The notes beneath the pieces are model-generated. The model did not search any database, was not told the origin of the DNA, and saw only the letters and a list, made by a program, of their open reading frames with translations. A DNA stretch of 33,074 bases from Dehalococcoidia bacterium (GTDB lineage Bacteria > Chloroflexota > Dehalococcoidia > WHTO01), in the NCBI GenBank assembly GCA_009377665.1, contig WHTO01000012.1, positions 1-33,074 of the forward strand, read 5' to 3'. Below, piece by piece: positions 19,389 through 28,040 of the stretch. Position numbers and translations under genes: made by a program. How positions within the stretch are numbered: position 1 is the stretch's first letter; the number at the start of each line of letters is the position of its first letter.

Positions 19389-20191
19389 TGGCGCGGGCGA
19401 TACCACGCAAGTCACCGCTACGCCGGGCCGCCCGGGCTTCCAGGCCATCGAGGCTCCGGATGCAGAGTCCGACGTTCTCGCGCCTCCCCTTCCCCGGCCA
19501 GGGTGCGGTTTTGCTGGCGCTGGTTGTCGCGGTCTTCGTTGGGCTGGCTGTCCTCGTTTACAACTCATCGTTTCTGCAGGTCCGCAGCTTCGAAGTAGCG
19601 GGCGTGCGCGTGCTGAACCAGGGAGCGCTTATTGAGCTCAGCCAGGCCTATGGCGAGAACATGCTGACTCTACGCACCGGCGAGGTCGAGGATCGCCTCG
19701 AAGCGAACGCATACGTGGCGGAGGCCACGGTCAGCCGTGACTGGCCGGGTGTCCTGCACATCCAGATAGTCGAGCGCGCTCCAATCGGCACCTGGCAGGT
19801 CGGCGGGTCGGCATTCCTGGTGGATGCCGAGGGCGTCGTGCTCGACGTACAGGTTGGAACGCCACCGGCCGGGACGATCCCGATCGCCGCCGTGGACGGG
19901 ACGGTGCCGCAAATTGGCGAGAGGGTGGACGCCGACGCGATCAACCTGATCGACCGGCTGCGCTCGGATATCCCCGCCTTGAGCGGCGAGAACGTCGCGT
20001 CGTTCGAATACAGCAGGCTCTTCGGTCTGACCGTGATTACTGCTTCAGGGATCCGCGTCGTCTTCGAGGACAGCAAGGACTACGACTACAAGCTGGCCAC
20101 CCTGGTGAGCACGCTTACCCAGGCGCGCGCCCAGGGGCTGGCTTTTTCGGTGATCGACCTCCGTTTTGGAGATAGTCCGGCATTGAGGTAA
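19388..20191 (+). CDS. ftsQ: FtsQ/DivIB-type cell division protein
   Basis: Single TM followed by POTRA-like VRSFEVAGVRVLNQGALIELSQAYGENMLTL...ATVSRDWPGVLHIQIVERAPIGTW; located between ddl and ftsA. Confidence 0.88.
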   Translation: MARAIPRKSPLRRAARASRPSRLRMQSPTFSRLPFPGQGAVLLALVVAVFVGLAVLVYNSSFLQVRSFEVAGVRVLNQGALIELSQAYGENMLTLRTGEVEDRLEANAYVAEATVSRDWPGVLHIQIVERAPIGTWQVGGSAFLVDAEGVVLDVQVGTPPAGTIPIAAVDGTVPQIGERVDADAINLIDRLRSDIPALSGENVASFEYSRLFGLTVITASGIRVVFEDSKDYDYKLATLVSTLTQARAQGLAFSVIDLRFGDSPALR

Positions 20192-20204
20192 AGGAGGGAA
20201 CGTG

Positions 20205-20312
20205 ATGATGGACGCCTCGCCCGCGCCGCACGTCATCAACGACGGCCAGAACCATCATCTTTCGGCCCGGGCTTTGCCCGGGACCGCCAGTACAAGGGAG
20301 GAGCGATCGTGA
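20205..20312 (+). CDS. Candidate 35-aa microprotein/leader ORF between ftsQ and ftsA
   Basis: ATG 20205, SD AAAGGAGGG (20190-20198) with ~7-nt spacing, translation MMDASPAPHVINDGQNHHLSARALPGTASTREERS*, TGA 20310-20312 in GTGA overlap with the ftsA start. About 80% G/C at codon position 3 (28 of 35 codons counted by eye). Below the size cutoff of the supplied ORF track. Confidence 0.55.
   Translation: MMDASPAPHVINDGQNHHLSARALPGTASTREERS
20266..20282 (+). other. Short hairpin upstream of the ftsA RBS
   Basis: CCCGGGC-TTT-GCCCGGG, perfect 7-bp arms. Confidence 0.6.
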
Positions 20313-21565
20313 GAAAGTCGAACACCTTCGTCGCGATCGACATCGGCACGACGAAGGTCTGCACACTGGTCGGTGACCGCAACATCGAAGGCGACCTGAG
20401 AGTTCTCGGGATCGGGATGGCGCCGTCGACTGGAATCAGCAAGGGAATGGTGTCCTCGATCCAGGACACCATCGAGTCGGTCAGGGTCTCGGTCGCCAAG
20501 GCCGAGCGGGCTGCCGGTACCCGGATCCTCGCGGCCCACGTCGGCATTACCGGCAACCACATCGACTCGATCAACAACCGGGGCATAATCGCCGTCCCGA
20601 ACTCAGAGAAGGCGATCTCGCGGGAGGACGTCGAGAGGGTGCTGGATGGCGCCGGTATGGTTTCCCTGCCCAGCAACCGGCGGATAATGCACGTGCTACC
20701 GCGCCATTTCGAGGTTGATGGGCAGAGTGGGGTGACCGACCCGGTGGGGATGTTTGGCCTGAGGCTGGACGTCGAGGCCCACGTGATCACGGGCGCCCAG
20801 TCTGCCATCCAGAACCTGACGCGCTGCGTCGAAGCCGTGGGCGTGCAGGTCGAGAACCTTGTCCTCCAGCCCCTGGCCAGCGGCGACGCCGTCCTCGACG
20901 ACGAGGAACGGCGCCAGGGCGTCGTCCTTGCCGACATCGGTGGGGGCACCACCGATATCGCCATCTGGGTCGACGGCGCCGTCTATCACACCTCGGTCCT
21001 TCCGGTTGGTGGCTACCACCTGACCAAGGACCTCGTGGTGGGCCTGCGCACACCGTTCCACATAGCCGAGGACGCCAAGTCGCGCTATGGGCATGCCCTC
21101 CCCAGCCAGGTAAGCGCCGACGACGCCATCGAGATCGACGCCTTCGGTGGCGAGCGCCGGCGCCAGGTCACGCGGCGGAGGCTTTGCGAGATCATCCAGG
21201 CCAGGGCGGAGGAAGTGCTCGAGATGATCTTCGTCGAGGTCAAGCGGGCCGGCTTTGAGGAGCAAATCTCGGCGGGACTGATCCTGACCGGCGGCTCCGC
21301 CCGCCTGCCCGGGCTGGACGAGCTGGCCGAGCAGGTGCTGGCCGTGCCGGTGCGCATCGGTTATCCCCGCGGCGTGACCGGCCTCATCGACAACCTGCAG
21401 GACCCGGCGTACGCCACCAGCGTCGGCTTGCTCAAGTGGGCTGCGCACGGCGGCGAGGCGCCGGACGGCGCCGTCCGCAAGTCGAGCGGCGGGGCCAGCC
21501 CGTCCACTCTGCCGCGGATCTTCCGCTGGATGGGTGACCTCGTGAAGGCGCTGCTCCCGGCATGA
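20309..21565 (+). CDS. ftsA: Cell division protein FtsA
   Basis: FVAIDIGTTKVCTLVGD...GITGNHIDSINNRGI...ADIGGGTTDIAIWVDGAV...LTGGSARLPGLDELAE; C-terminal amphipathic helix IFRWMGDLVKALLPA. Confidence 0.95.
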   Translation: MRKSNTFVAIDIGTTKVCTLVGDRNIEGDLRVLGIGMAPSTGISKGMVSSIQDTIESVRVSVAKAERAAGTRILAAHVGITGNHIDSINNRGIIAVPNSEKAISREDVERVLDGAGMVSLPSNRRIMHVLPRHFEVDGQSGVTDPVGMFGLRLDVEAHVITGAQSAIQNLTRCVEAVGVQVENLVLQPLASGDAVLDDEERRQGVVLADIGGGTTDIAIWVDGAVYHTSVLPVGGYHLTKDLVVGLRTPFHIAEDAKSRYGHALPSQVSADDAIEIDAFGGERRRQVTRRRLCEIIQARAEEVLEMIFVEVKRAGFEEQISAGLILTGGSARLPGLDELAEQVLAVPVRIGYPRGVTGLIDNLQDPAYATSVGLLKWAAHGGEAPDGAVRKSSGGASPSTLPRIFRWMGDLVKALLPA

Positions 21566-21684
21566 GGATCGAGATGCTGTGCCGAGGCGCTGCCGCGGGG
21601 GGTGACTTATTGGGGTGAGCGAACGGAGCGTCCGAAGAGCGAGCTTGGAGCCCCGCCAGGGTTGCCAACACAGGAGGGACCTAT

Positions 21685-22749
21685 ATGTCCAACAAAGTTA
21701 GATACGACGGCCTGCCTCAGATCAAGGTGATCGGCGTGGGCGGAGGCGGCTGTAACGCCGTCAACCGCATGATCGAGGAGCGCGTCGAAGGCGTTGAGTT
21801 CATCGCCGTCAACACCGACGGCCAGGCCCTGGAACGCTGCCGGGCCGAGGTCAAGATCCGCATCGGGGACCGCGTAACGCGAGGCCTGGGTGTGGGCGGC
21901 GACCCCAACAAGGGACTGCGCGCCGCCGAAGAAAGCCGTGAGGAGCTTGTCGACGCCGTCAAGGGCGCCGAGATGGTCTTCGTCACCGCTGGCATGGGCG
22001 GCGGGACCGGCACCGGCGCCGCGCCAATCGTGGCCGAAGTCGCCAAGGAGATCGGCGCCCTTACAGTTGCGCTCGTGACCCGGCCTTTCGACTTCGAGGG
22101 GTCGCGCCGCAGGGCCCGGGCCACCGAGGGCATCGAGCGTCTGCAGGACCGGGTGGATACCCTGATCACCATCCCGAACCAGCGCCTGCTCGCGATTTGC
22201 GACCAGAACGTCACGATCGAGGAGGCCTTCAAGCAGGCCGACGACGTACTGCGCCAGGGCATGTCGGGCATCTCGGAGTTGATCACCACGCCGGGTGAGA
22301 TCAACCTCGACTTCAACGACATCCGCACGATCATGAGCGAGGCCGGACCCGCGTTGATGGCAATCGGTCGCGCCGCCGGCGAGAACCGGGCTGTTGAGGC
22401 TGCGAGACAGGCCATCCACAGCCCGATTCTCGATATCGGCATCCAGGGCGCGCGCGGCGTGCTTTTCAACATCACCGGCTCGCGCACGCTCGGGCTGCGT
22501 GAGGTGCACATGGCCGCCCAGGTGATCGCCGAAGTCGTCGACCCCGACGCCGAGATCATCTTTGGGACGGCGATTGACCCCGACCTCGGCGACGAGGTGA
22601 AGATCACGGTCATCGCGACCGGCTTCGCTGTCGACCACGAGGCGACGATCGCCGACGAGCGCATCCGCCAGCTCCGCATCGAATCGCTGGAGCAGGTGGC
22701 TGACACTGAGTTACCCACGTTCCTGCGGCGCTCTATGGCGCTGCGCTAG
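21685..22749 (+). CDS. ftsZ: Cell division GTPase FtsZ
   Basis: [20 protein letters not shown]...[23 protein letters not shown]...[19 protein letters not shown]-terminal peptide [10 protein letters not shown]. Confidence 0.97.
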   Translation: MSNKVRYDGLPQIKVIGVGGGGCNAVNRMIEERVEGVEFIAVNTDGQALERCRAEVKIRIGDRVTRGLGVGGDPNKGLRAAEESREELVDAVKGAEMVFVTAGMGGGTGTGAAPIVAEVAKEIGALTVALVTRPFDFEGSRRRARATEGIERLQDRVDTLITIPNQRLLAICDQNVTIEEAFKQADDVLRQGMSGISELITTPGEINLDFNDIRTIMSEAGPALMAIGRAAGENRAVEAARQAIHSPILDIGIQGARGVLFNITGSRTLGLREVHMAAQVIAEVVDPDAEIIFGTAIDPDLGDEVKITVIATGFAVDHEATIADERIRQLRIESLEQVADTELPTFLRRSMALR

Positions 22750-22827
22750 GACGTGCGTGGCTGGAATTCCTTGCGAAAGGAGGGCTCTGTCTAGCCGAGC
22801 AAGCAGGACCCCCGGGATGGGATTAGC

Positions 22828-22865
22828 TCCTGGTGTGGTCACGGCGCCCCGCCTGCGCACCAGGA
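22828..22865 (+). other. Inverted repeat downstream of ftsZ
   Basis: TCCTGGTG (22828-22835) / CACCAGGA (22858-22865), perfect 8-bp arms, 22-nt loop. Confidence 0.45.
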
Positions 22866-22869
22866 TCAG

Positions 22870-22905
22870 TGGCGGCTCCGCCCATGGCGGAGCCGCCACG
22901 CCTTT
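22870..22905 (+). terminator. Putative terminator of the dcw cluster
   Basis: Perfect 13-bp inverted repeat TGGCGGCTCCGCC-CAT-GGCGGAGCCGCCA (22870-22898); only a weak T-tract follows (CGCCTTTA). Confidence 0.6.
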
Positions 22906-22964
22906 ACGTCCGCACGATCGGATCAATGTGGAGCCTGTCGTGCGGGCCGTGCCATGCTCTGAGA

Positions 22965-23183
22965 ATGGCCGTGCGCGCCCTCTTCTTCGCCGGGCTCTTC
23001 GTCGTCTGCTGGCTGAGCGTCTGGGCACTGTTCCTTGTCTTCGGCGATTACCTGCGCACCGACCGGATAGCTGACGCGCTCGAGTCTCCCTCCGCCTCGG
23101 TTGATCTCGCCCTGGCGGCGCTGGTTACCCTGCTTTTCTCGCTGGCTGTTCTAGCCTCCTCGGCGCGGCGCAGCCGCGGCTAG
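22965..23183 (+). CDS. Small two-TM membrane protein, unknown function
   Basis: In-frame ATG 22965 within the 116-aa ORF: MAVRALFFAGLFVVCWLSVWALFLVFGDYLRTDRIADALESPSASVDLALAALVTLLFSLAVLASSARRSRG*, two hydrophobic helices. Confidence 0.5.
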   Translation: MAVRALFFAGLFVVCWLSVWALFLVFGDYLRTDRIADALESPSASVDLALAALVTLLFSLAVLASSARRSRG

Positions 23184-23210
23184 CCCGATTGGTGGGGCGG
23201 GAAATGGCGA

Positions 23211-23232
23211 AGCCCTCTCGGAAGAGAGGGCT
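23211..23232 (-). terminator. Hairpin 3' of rnpB, possibly bidirectional
   Basis: AGCCCTCTC-GGAA-GAGAGGGCT, perfect 9-bp arms, between the small membrane gene and the rnpB 3' end. Confidence 0.55.
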
Positions 23233-23239
23233 CCACAAG

Positions 23240-23605
23240 GGTTCAGCAGGCCTGTAAGCCGGGTTCTGTAGCCCACCAGGGTGGGCCGGTGGCCATCCAT
23301 CTAGCCCGTCCGTTACCGGCCGGGTCACGCGGCCAACCCGAGGGTCGAGGGCCGGGCGCCCTTCCCCGCCGTGGCGGGGGCCCTCCTATTCGGCCTTGCT
23401 CCAGGTGGGGTTTGCCCGAACCGTGCTGTCACCAGCACGACGGTGCGCTCTTACCGCACCATTGCACCCTTACCCCGAGGGGCGGTATGTTTCTGTGGCA
23501 CTTTCCGTCGTCTCGCGACGCCCGGGTGTTACCCGGCACCCTGCCCGGTGGAGCCCGGACTTTCCTCTGCCGCAACGCGGCAGCGGCCACCCGGCCTCCT
23601 GAACC
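23240..23605 (-). ncRNA. rnpB: RNase P RNA (bacterial class A-like)
   Basis: Minus strand contains GAGGAAAGTCCGGGCTCC, ACAGAAACATACCGCC, GGTAAGGGTGCAATGGTGCGGTAAGAGCGCACC, and the 3' end CTACAGAACCCGGCTTACAGGCCTGCTGAACC. P1 pairs GGTTCAGGAGGCC with GGCCTGCTGAACC (one mismatch). Confidence 0.95.
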
Positions 23606-23610
23606 GTCTA

Positions 23611-23616
23611 AGTCTA
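23611..23616 (-). promoter_or_regulatory. Putative -10 element of rnpB
   Basis: Minus-strand TAGACT ends ~6 nt before the inferred RNA 5' end at ~23605, in the gap between the GGDEF gene stop (23631) and rnpB. No clear -35. Confidence 0.4.
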
Positions 23617-23630
23617 ACGGATTGCGGGCG

Positions 23631-26582
23631 CTAGCCGGCGCGCAGGACGAATGGGCGGGGGCCTCGCGAGCCGCCCTCCCCGTAGACGGCGTATCGTCCC
23701 TTGCCGTCGTTCTTCGCCGTGTACAGGGCGGTGTCGGCTCGCCGCAGGAGGTCGTCGCTGGTCGCTCCGACGAAGTCGCCAAACGCGATACCGATGCTGC
23801 CGGCGCAATGAACAACATGATGGTCAACGTTGATCGGCGCGGCAAGAGAGAGAAGCAGCCGATCGGTGATAACAAAGACGTCCTCGGGTGCCTTGACGCC
23901 GTCCAGCAGCACGGCGAACTCGTCTCCGCCGAAGCGTGCCGGGCAGTCACGGGTGCGGACACAGCCCCTGAGCCGGTCGGCGACGACCTTCAGGACCTCG
24001 TCACCCGCGCGGTGGCCCAGGCTGTCGTTGATTTGCTTGAAGCCGTCGAGGTCGAGGAACAACAGTGCGACCTCGCGATGGTCCTCGTCAGTCCCGGTAA
24101 GCGTGTCGTCGAGGCGGTGCATGAAGAGCGAACGGTTGGCAAGGCCGGTCAGGCCGTCGTAGAAGGCCTGCTGCCGAAGCTTGTCCTCGAAGAGGACGCG
24201 CTCGCTGACGTCGCGGACGTTGGTGACCATGCCGCGCACGTCCGGGTCGTCCAGGAGGTTCGTAACCGTGCCCTCGAGGTGTCGCCACGTCCCATCCCTG
24301 TGGCGATAACGCAGCGTAAACGGTGTGGTGGTCCCACCCTTGTCGGTCATCGCTTTATCGAGCGTCTTGCGAGAAAGCTTCATGTCTTCCGGGTGCATCA
24401 GGTGGAAACCGGTCGTACCGATGATCTCCTCAGGATCGTATCCCAGCACGCGCTTGATGGACGGGCTGAGGTAGGTGATAACGGCGTCTCTGTCGCGGAT
24501 GATTATGACGTCCGACGCGTTCTGCACGAGCCAGTTCATGCGGTGCTCGACACGGCGGACGGCGTCATCTGATCGCTTTCGGGCGATCAACGTTGCCACC
24601 CGGTCCACGACACCCTGCAGCAGGTCGAGCGTGACCTGGTCGATGCGGTGGATTCCGAATGCGGTGAATACGCCGAGGAGCCGGTTGTCCACCATGATGG
24701 GATAGCCCGCGAACGAGGTCATTCCCCACCCTGCGGCCCACTCCCCCGCTTCGTCATCGTCCTGCAGCATGTGGGTAACGTGTGGACGCTGGTCACGCGC
24801 GATCATCCCAACCTTGAACTTCCCGACGGCGATGCGCGTGGGCACACTGGCGAGCAGATCTGCGAACCCAGAGCTGGCCAGTGGGATCAGCATGTTGTCT
24901 ACGTCCAGCGTCCAGATCCGCGCGTAGGCCAGGTCGGTGTGGCGCGTCAGCGTGTCGACGCACTTCTGAAGCCCATCCTGGACCGTTGCCGCCTCCGCCA
25001 GGGCCAATGAGAGCTCGCTGTTCACGGCGTCCCTCTGCTGGCGCTGCACTCGCTCCGAGATGTCTCTAGCGATGCCCTGGCGTCCGACTGGTTTGCCATC
25101 GGCGTAGATCATCCGCGTCGTCACCTCGAGACGGATCCGGCCGCGCTTCGTCGTCGTCTCCAGCTCGGTGGCGGCGCGGCCTTCGGCGCGTGATCGGTGG
25201 CGCAGAGCGAACAGCTTGCGCCGTTCCTCACTGGGGACGAAGTCATCGAGGCGCGTGCCCAGGAGTTCTTCCGTCGTCATTCCCATCAGTTCGGCGCAGG
25301 CGCCGTTGGCGGAGGTGACCCTGCCCTCCAGGTCGACTGTATAGATGGCGTCGCTGGCATTCTCGAAGAGCTCGCGGAACCGCTCCTCGCTTGCCTGCAG
25401 GGCGCGCTCGGCCGCGGCCCGGTCGCTGATGTCGACCATCGAGCCGACCATTCTGATGGCTTTGCCTTCGTTGTCGCGAATGACCGTACCGCGGCCCAGG
25501 ATGTCGGCATGGTCGCCGTTGGCGTTCTTGAAGCGAAACTCCTGCGACCAGTCGTTGCCCGATGCCAACGAGCGCTTGAGTGAAGACCAGACCACGCGGA
25601 CGTCTTCGGGGTGGATATGTCTTACGCACCAGCCGAGGTCGACGTCCGAGACGTTGTACCCAAAGTGACTGCGGATCGCTCCGCCGAACAGCGAAACCTG
25701 CCGCCGGGTATCCCAATCGAACACCACGTCTCGCGTACCACGCGCCACCAGCTGGAATCGCTCGTCGCTGTCGCGAAGCGCCGCGCCGGTCTGTTCGAGG
25801 TCGGCAAGGCGTCCCTGGAGGGCCGCGTTTAGCCGCGCGTTCTCGAGCGCAACCGCGGTCAGGGTGGCGAAACGATCCAGGGCGGTCAGGTCGGCGCTTG
25901 TAAAGCGCCGGCCTTCCTCCAGGTAGCCGACGCCAAGCATGCCGATAACCAATCTTTTCGAGATGATAGGCACGGCTGTCATAGCAGCCAGTGGTGGACC
26001 GGTCCTCTGGACGATCCTGTCCGGCCAGCGCGGGTAATCGTTGACGGCCAGCGGCCGGGCGCTTTCCCAGGCTCTACCGACTGCCCCCTCGCCGCGAGCG
26101 ATGCGCCGCCCCAGCTCCGGCTCAAAGATGCCGGTGGCAAGGACGATGGCGAGCACGTCATCTCCTGGCTGCACCAGGGAAACGTGCGCGTGCTTCGTGT
26201 CGAGAAGCTTGCAGACGCGGGTGAGGATGGCGTGGAGCACGTCGTCGTCGTCGTGCTCGTTAAGCAGACTCATGCTCGTTTCGTGGAGCGCGGCAAGATG
26301 CTCATTTTGGGAGACCAGCGCGTTTTGCGCTTCGTTCAGGTGCGCGTTGGCCCTGGATAGCGCCCTCGCCCACCTGATCAGTCCATAGGTGGTCACAGCC
26401 AGGGCACCCACCAGCGCGACCTCAAGTTGGAACAACGCCGGGCGACCGGGCGATAAGGACTCAACGGGGCTGCCCAGGGCCAGGTCCAGCGCCACGAGAG
26501 CCAGCCCCGCAAGCGTGACGGCAGCCGGCAAGACGAGCCAATCAAGGCTCTGAGGGCGCAGGTGTCCCAGGATGGATCCCAT
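23631..26582 (-). CDS. Multi-sensor diguanylate cyclase (2 TM, GAF-PAS-PAS-GAF-PAS-GGDEF)
   Basis: 983 aa; PAS-like repeats (FRELFENASDAIYTVDLEGRVTSANGACAELMG; WLVQNASDVIIIRDRDAVITYLSPSIKRVLGY); DGLTGLANRSLFMHRL...RTRDCPARFGGDEFAVLLDG, with an RxxD site five residues before GGDEF. Confidence 0.92.
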   Translation of the reverse strand: MGSILGHLRPQSLDWLVLPAAVTLAGLALVALDLALGSPVESLSPGRPALFQLEVALVGALAVTTYGLIRWARALSRANAHLNEAQNALVSQNEHLAALHETSMSLLNEHDDDDVLHAILTRVCKLLDTKHAHVSLVQPGDDVLAIVLATGIFEPELGRRIARGEGAVGRAWESARPLAVNDYPRWPDRIVQRTGPPLAAMTAVPIISKRLVIGMLGVGYLEEGRRFTSADLTALDRFATLTAVALENARLNAALQGRLADLEQTGAALRDSDERFQLVARGTRDVVFDWDTRRQVSLFGGAIRSHFGYNVSDVDLGWCVRHIHPEDVRVVWSSLKRSLASGNDWSQEFRFKNANGDHADILGRGTVIRDNEGKAIRMVGSMVDISDRAAAERALQASEERFRELFENASDAIYTVDLEGRVTSANGACAELMGMTTEELLGTRLDDFVPSEERRKLFALRHRSRAEGRAATELETTTKRGRIRLEVTTRMIYADGKPVGRQGIARDISERVQRQQRDAVNSELSLALAEAATVQDGLQKCVDTLTRHTDLAYARIWTLDVDNMLIPLASSGFADLLASVPTRIAVGKFKVGMIARDQRPHVTHMLQDDDEAGEWAAGWGMTSFAGYPIMVDNRLLGVFTAFGIHRIDQVTLDLLQGVVDRVATLIARKRSDDAVRRVEHRMNWLVQNASDVIIIRDRDAVITYLSPSIKRVLGYDPEEIIGTTGFHLMHPEDMKLSRKTLDKAMTDKGGTTTPFTLRYRHRDGTWRHLEGTVTNLLDDPDVRGMVTNVRDVSERVLFEDKLRQQAFYDGLTGLANRSLFMHRLDDTLTGTDEDHREVALLFLDLDGFKQINDSLGHRAGDEVLKVVADRLRGCVRTRDCPARFGGDEFAVLLDGVKAPEDVFVITDRLLLSLAAPINVDHHVVHCAGSIGIAFGDFVGATSDDLLRRADTALYTAKNDGKGRYAVYGEGGSRGPRPFVLRAG

Positions 26583-26669
26583 CGATGTATCTCAGGGGAT
26601 TGATCGTCTTAAACGGCTTTCGAGATTAGGTCGCGCATCCGTCGCCGGAGGATCGCGCGCCGCCGGTCG

Positions 26670-28040
26670 TTAGCGGCGCAGTGCGATCGTCACGGCCTCG
26701 CCCACCTCGACCCGGTCGAGCGTCGAGCGCAGCAGGGCCTGCGCTTCGGCGAGCCCGACATCGCCAGGGTGCTCGCAAAGCTGAGCAAGGGCTTCCCGCT
26801 CTCTTCTCACCACGGCCTCGTGGTGGCCTGGTCCTTGCTGTTCGCTAAGTGCGTACCGGCGCAGTTCGAGGTCCAGGCGCTCGCCGGCGATCGCCGCCGC
26901 CATGGTTTCGAGAGCTTCATCGAAAGAGGAGGAGCCCGCGAGCAAGCGGGCCATTCGTCCGTCGGTTGACCGCAGCTGCCTCTCGATCCCGTCCAATTCC
27001 TCGGCGACCGGAGCCGCGCTCTCGCGGTCAACGCTGGAGACGGTGACGCCTTCCGGCGGTTCCTCTGCCAGCGCGAGCAGGATCTTTTGCTCGAGGTCGT
27101 GGGCTCGCGTCGTGTTGTACTCGCAAATGCCGCGGTTGGTGCGCGATTGGCACTGGTAATAGCGGTAGACGGCTGTCTTTGATGAGCCATCGGTCTGGCG
27201 CTTCCAGGTTTGCCTGCGGCTGACGCCGATCATGTGGTTGCCGCAGCGTGCGCAGTAGACCAGCCCGGACAGCAGGAAGCCGCCGCTGGACCCACGGGCC
27301 GTGCCCGGGCTGCGACGTGAGGCCAGTTGCTCCTGCGCACGACGGAAGTCGTCCATAGCGACCAGCGGTGAATGGCTACCGGGGATGCGTACGCCCAGCC
27401 GGTTGTAATTTCCGAGGTAGGCGCGGTTACGCAGGACGTCGCGCACGCTGACCATAGTCCACATGTTTCCGAGCCGGGTGCGGTGGCCTTCCTCATTGAG
27501 ACGCCGCGCGATTGAGCGCACACCCAGGCCCTCGCGCACGTACATCGAAAAGATGTACCTCACGACGTTCGCTTCGGATGGGACGATCTGCAGCCGGCGT
27601 GAAGGACCCGCGCGGTAGCCGAATGGGAGGCGTCCGAGAACCTCCCCCCGCAGAGCCCTCTTCTGCATCGCCGCCCGAACCCGTTCGCCGGCTCCGTCGG
27701 CCGCGCTGGAGCGCGTCGCGTAGGCGCCGAAAACGTCGGTCTGGTCAAGCACAAGAACCAGGGTGCCGCACGTTCCCAGCCCGAGATAGGAGGCTACAAC
27801 GACCTCTCTTGAATCCCCGAGTGCCGAAACGCGCGGTACTACTGTCAGAGGGACATCTCCGCGGGGATCCTGCAGATAGCGAACGAGGTCGATGAAGCCC
27901 CGGCGCTCGTCCCCGCGGTCACGGAAGGTCGCGGCTACCTCGTGTCCCGACCCAGAACAATAGTCGAGGAAGGTTTGATTCTGTTCCGCGAGGCTTTCCG
28001 GGGATCCGGTGTCGCGGAAGTAGCCGCAGGCCCGCTTCAC
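26670..28040 (-). CDS. Serine recombinase-family protein with degenerate N-terminal catalytic domain
   Basis: 456 aa: RLPFGYRAGPSRRLQIVPSEANVVRYIFSMYVREGLGVRSIARRLNEEGHRTR...WTMVSVRDVLRNRAYLGNYNRLG (Recombinase domain), SGLVYCARCGNHMIG...YQCQSRTNRGIC (zinc beta-ribbon), C-terminal coiled coil. N-terminus lacks the canonical YxRVS and DRLxR motifs. Confidence 0.85.
   Translation of the reverse strand: MKRACGYFRDTGSPESLAEQNQTFLDYCSGSGHEVAATFRDRGDERRGFIDLVRYLQDPRGDVPLTVVPRVSALGDSREVVVASYLGLGTCGTLVLVLDQTDVFGAYATRSSAADGAGERVRAAMQKRALRGEVLGRLPFGYRAGPSRRLQIVPSEANVVRYIFSMYVREGLGVRSIARRLNEEGHRTRLGNMWTMVSVRDVLRNRAYLGNYNRLGVRIPGSHSPLVAMDDFRRAQEQLASRRSPGTARGSSGGFLLSGLVYCARCGNHMIGVSRRQTWKRQTDGSSKTAVYRYYQCQSRTNRGICEYNTTRAHDLEQKILLALAEEPPEGVTVSSVDRESAAPVAEELDGIERQLRSTDGRMARLLAGSSSFDEALETMAAAIAGERLDLELRRYALSEQQGPGHHEAVVRREREALAQLCEHPGDVGLAEAQALLRSTLDRVEVGEAVTIALRR

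Noticed and set aside
21566-21684. Hidden gene between ftsA and ftsZ similar to the ftsQ-ftsA small ORF
   Set aside because: Only a ~14-codon ORF without a good SD was found; likely an untranslated spacer/promoter region.
21607-22718. 343-aa and 333-aa minus-strand ORFs
   Set aside because: Both antisense to ftsZ in different frames; shadow ORFs.
23289-24572. 427-aa plus-strand ORF
   Set aside because: Covers rnpB and is antisense to the well-supported GGDEF gene; no recognisable domain, typical high-GC shadow ORF.
26670-28040. Recombinase as evidence of an integrated prophage or transposon
   Set aside because: No phage structural, cargo or att-like repeat sequences seen; flanked by core genes on both sides, and catalytic motifs look degenerate.
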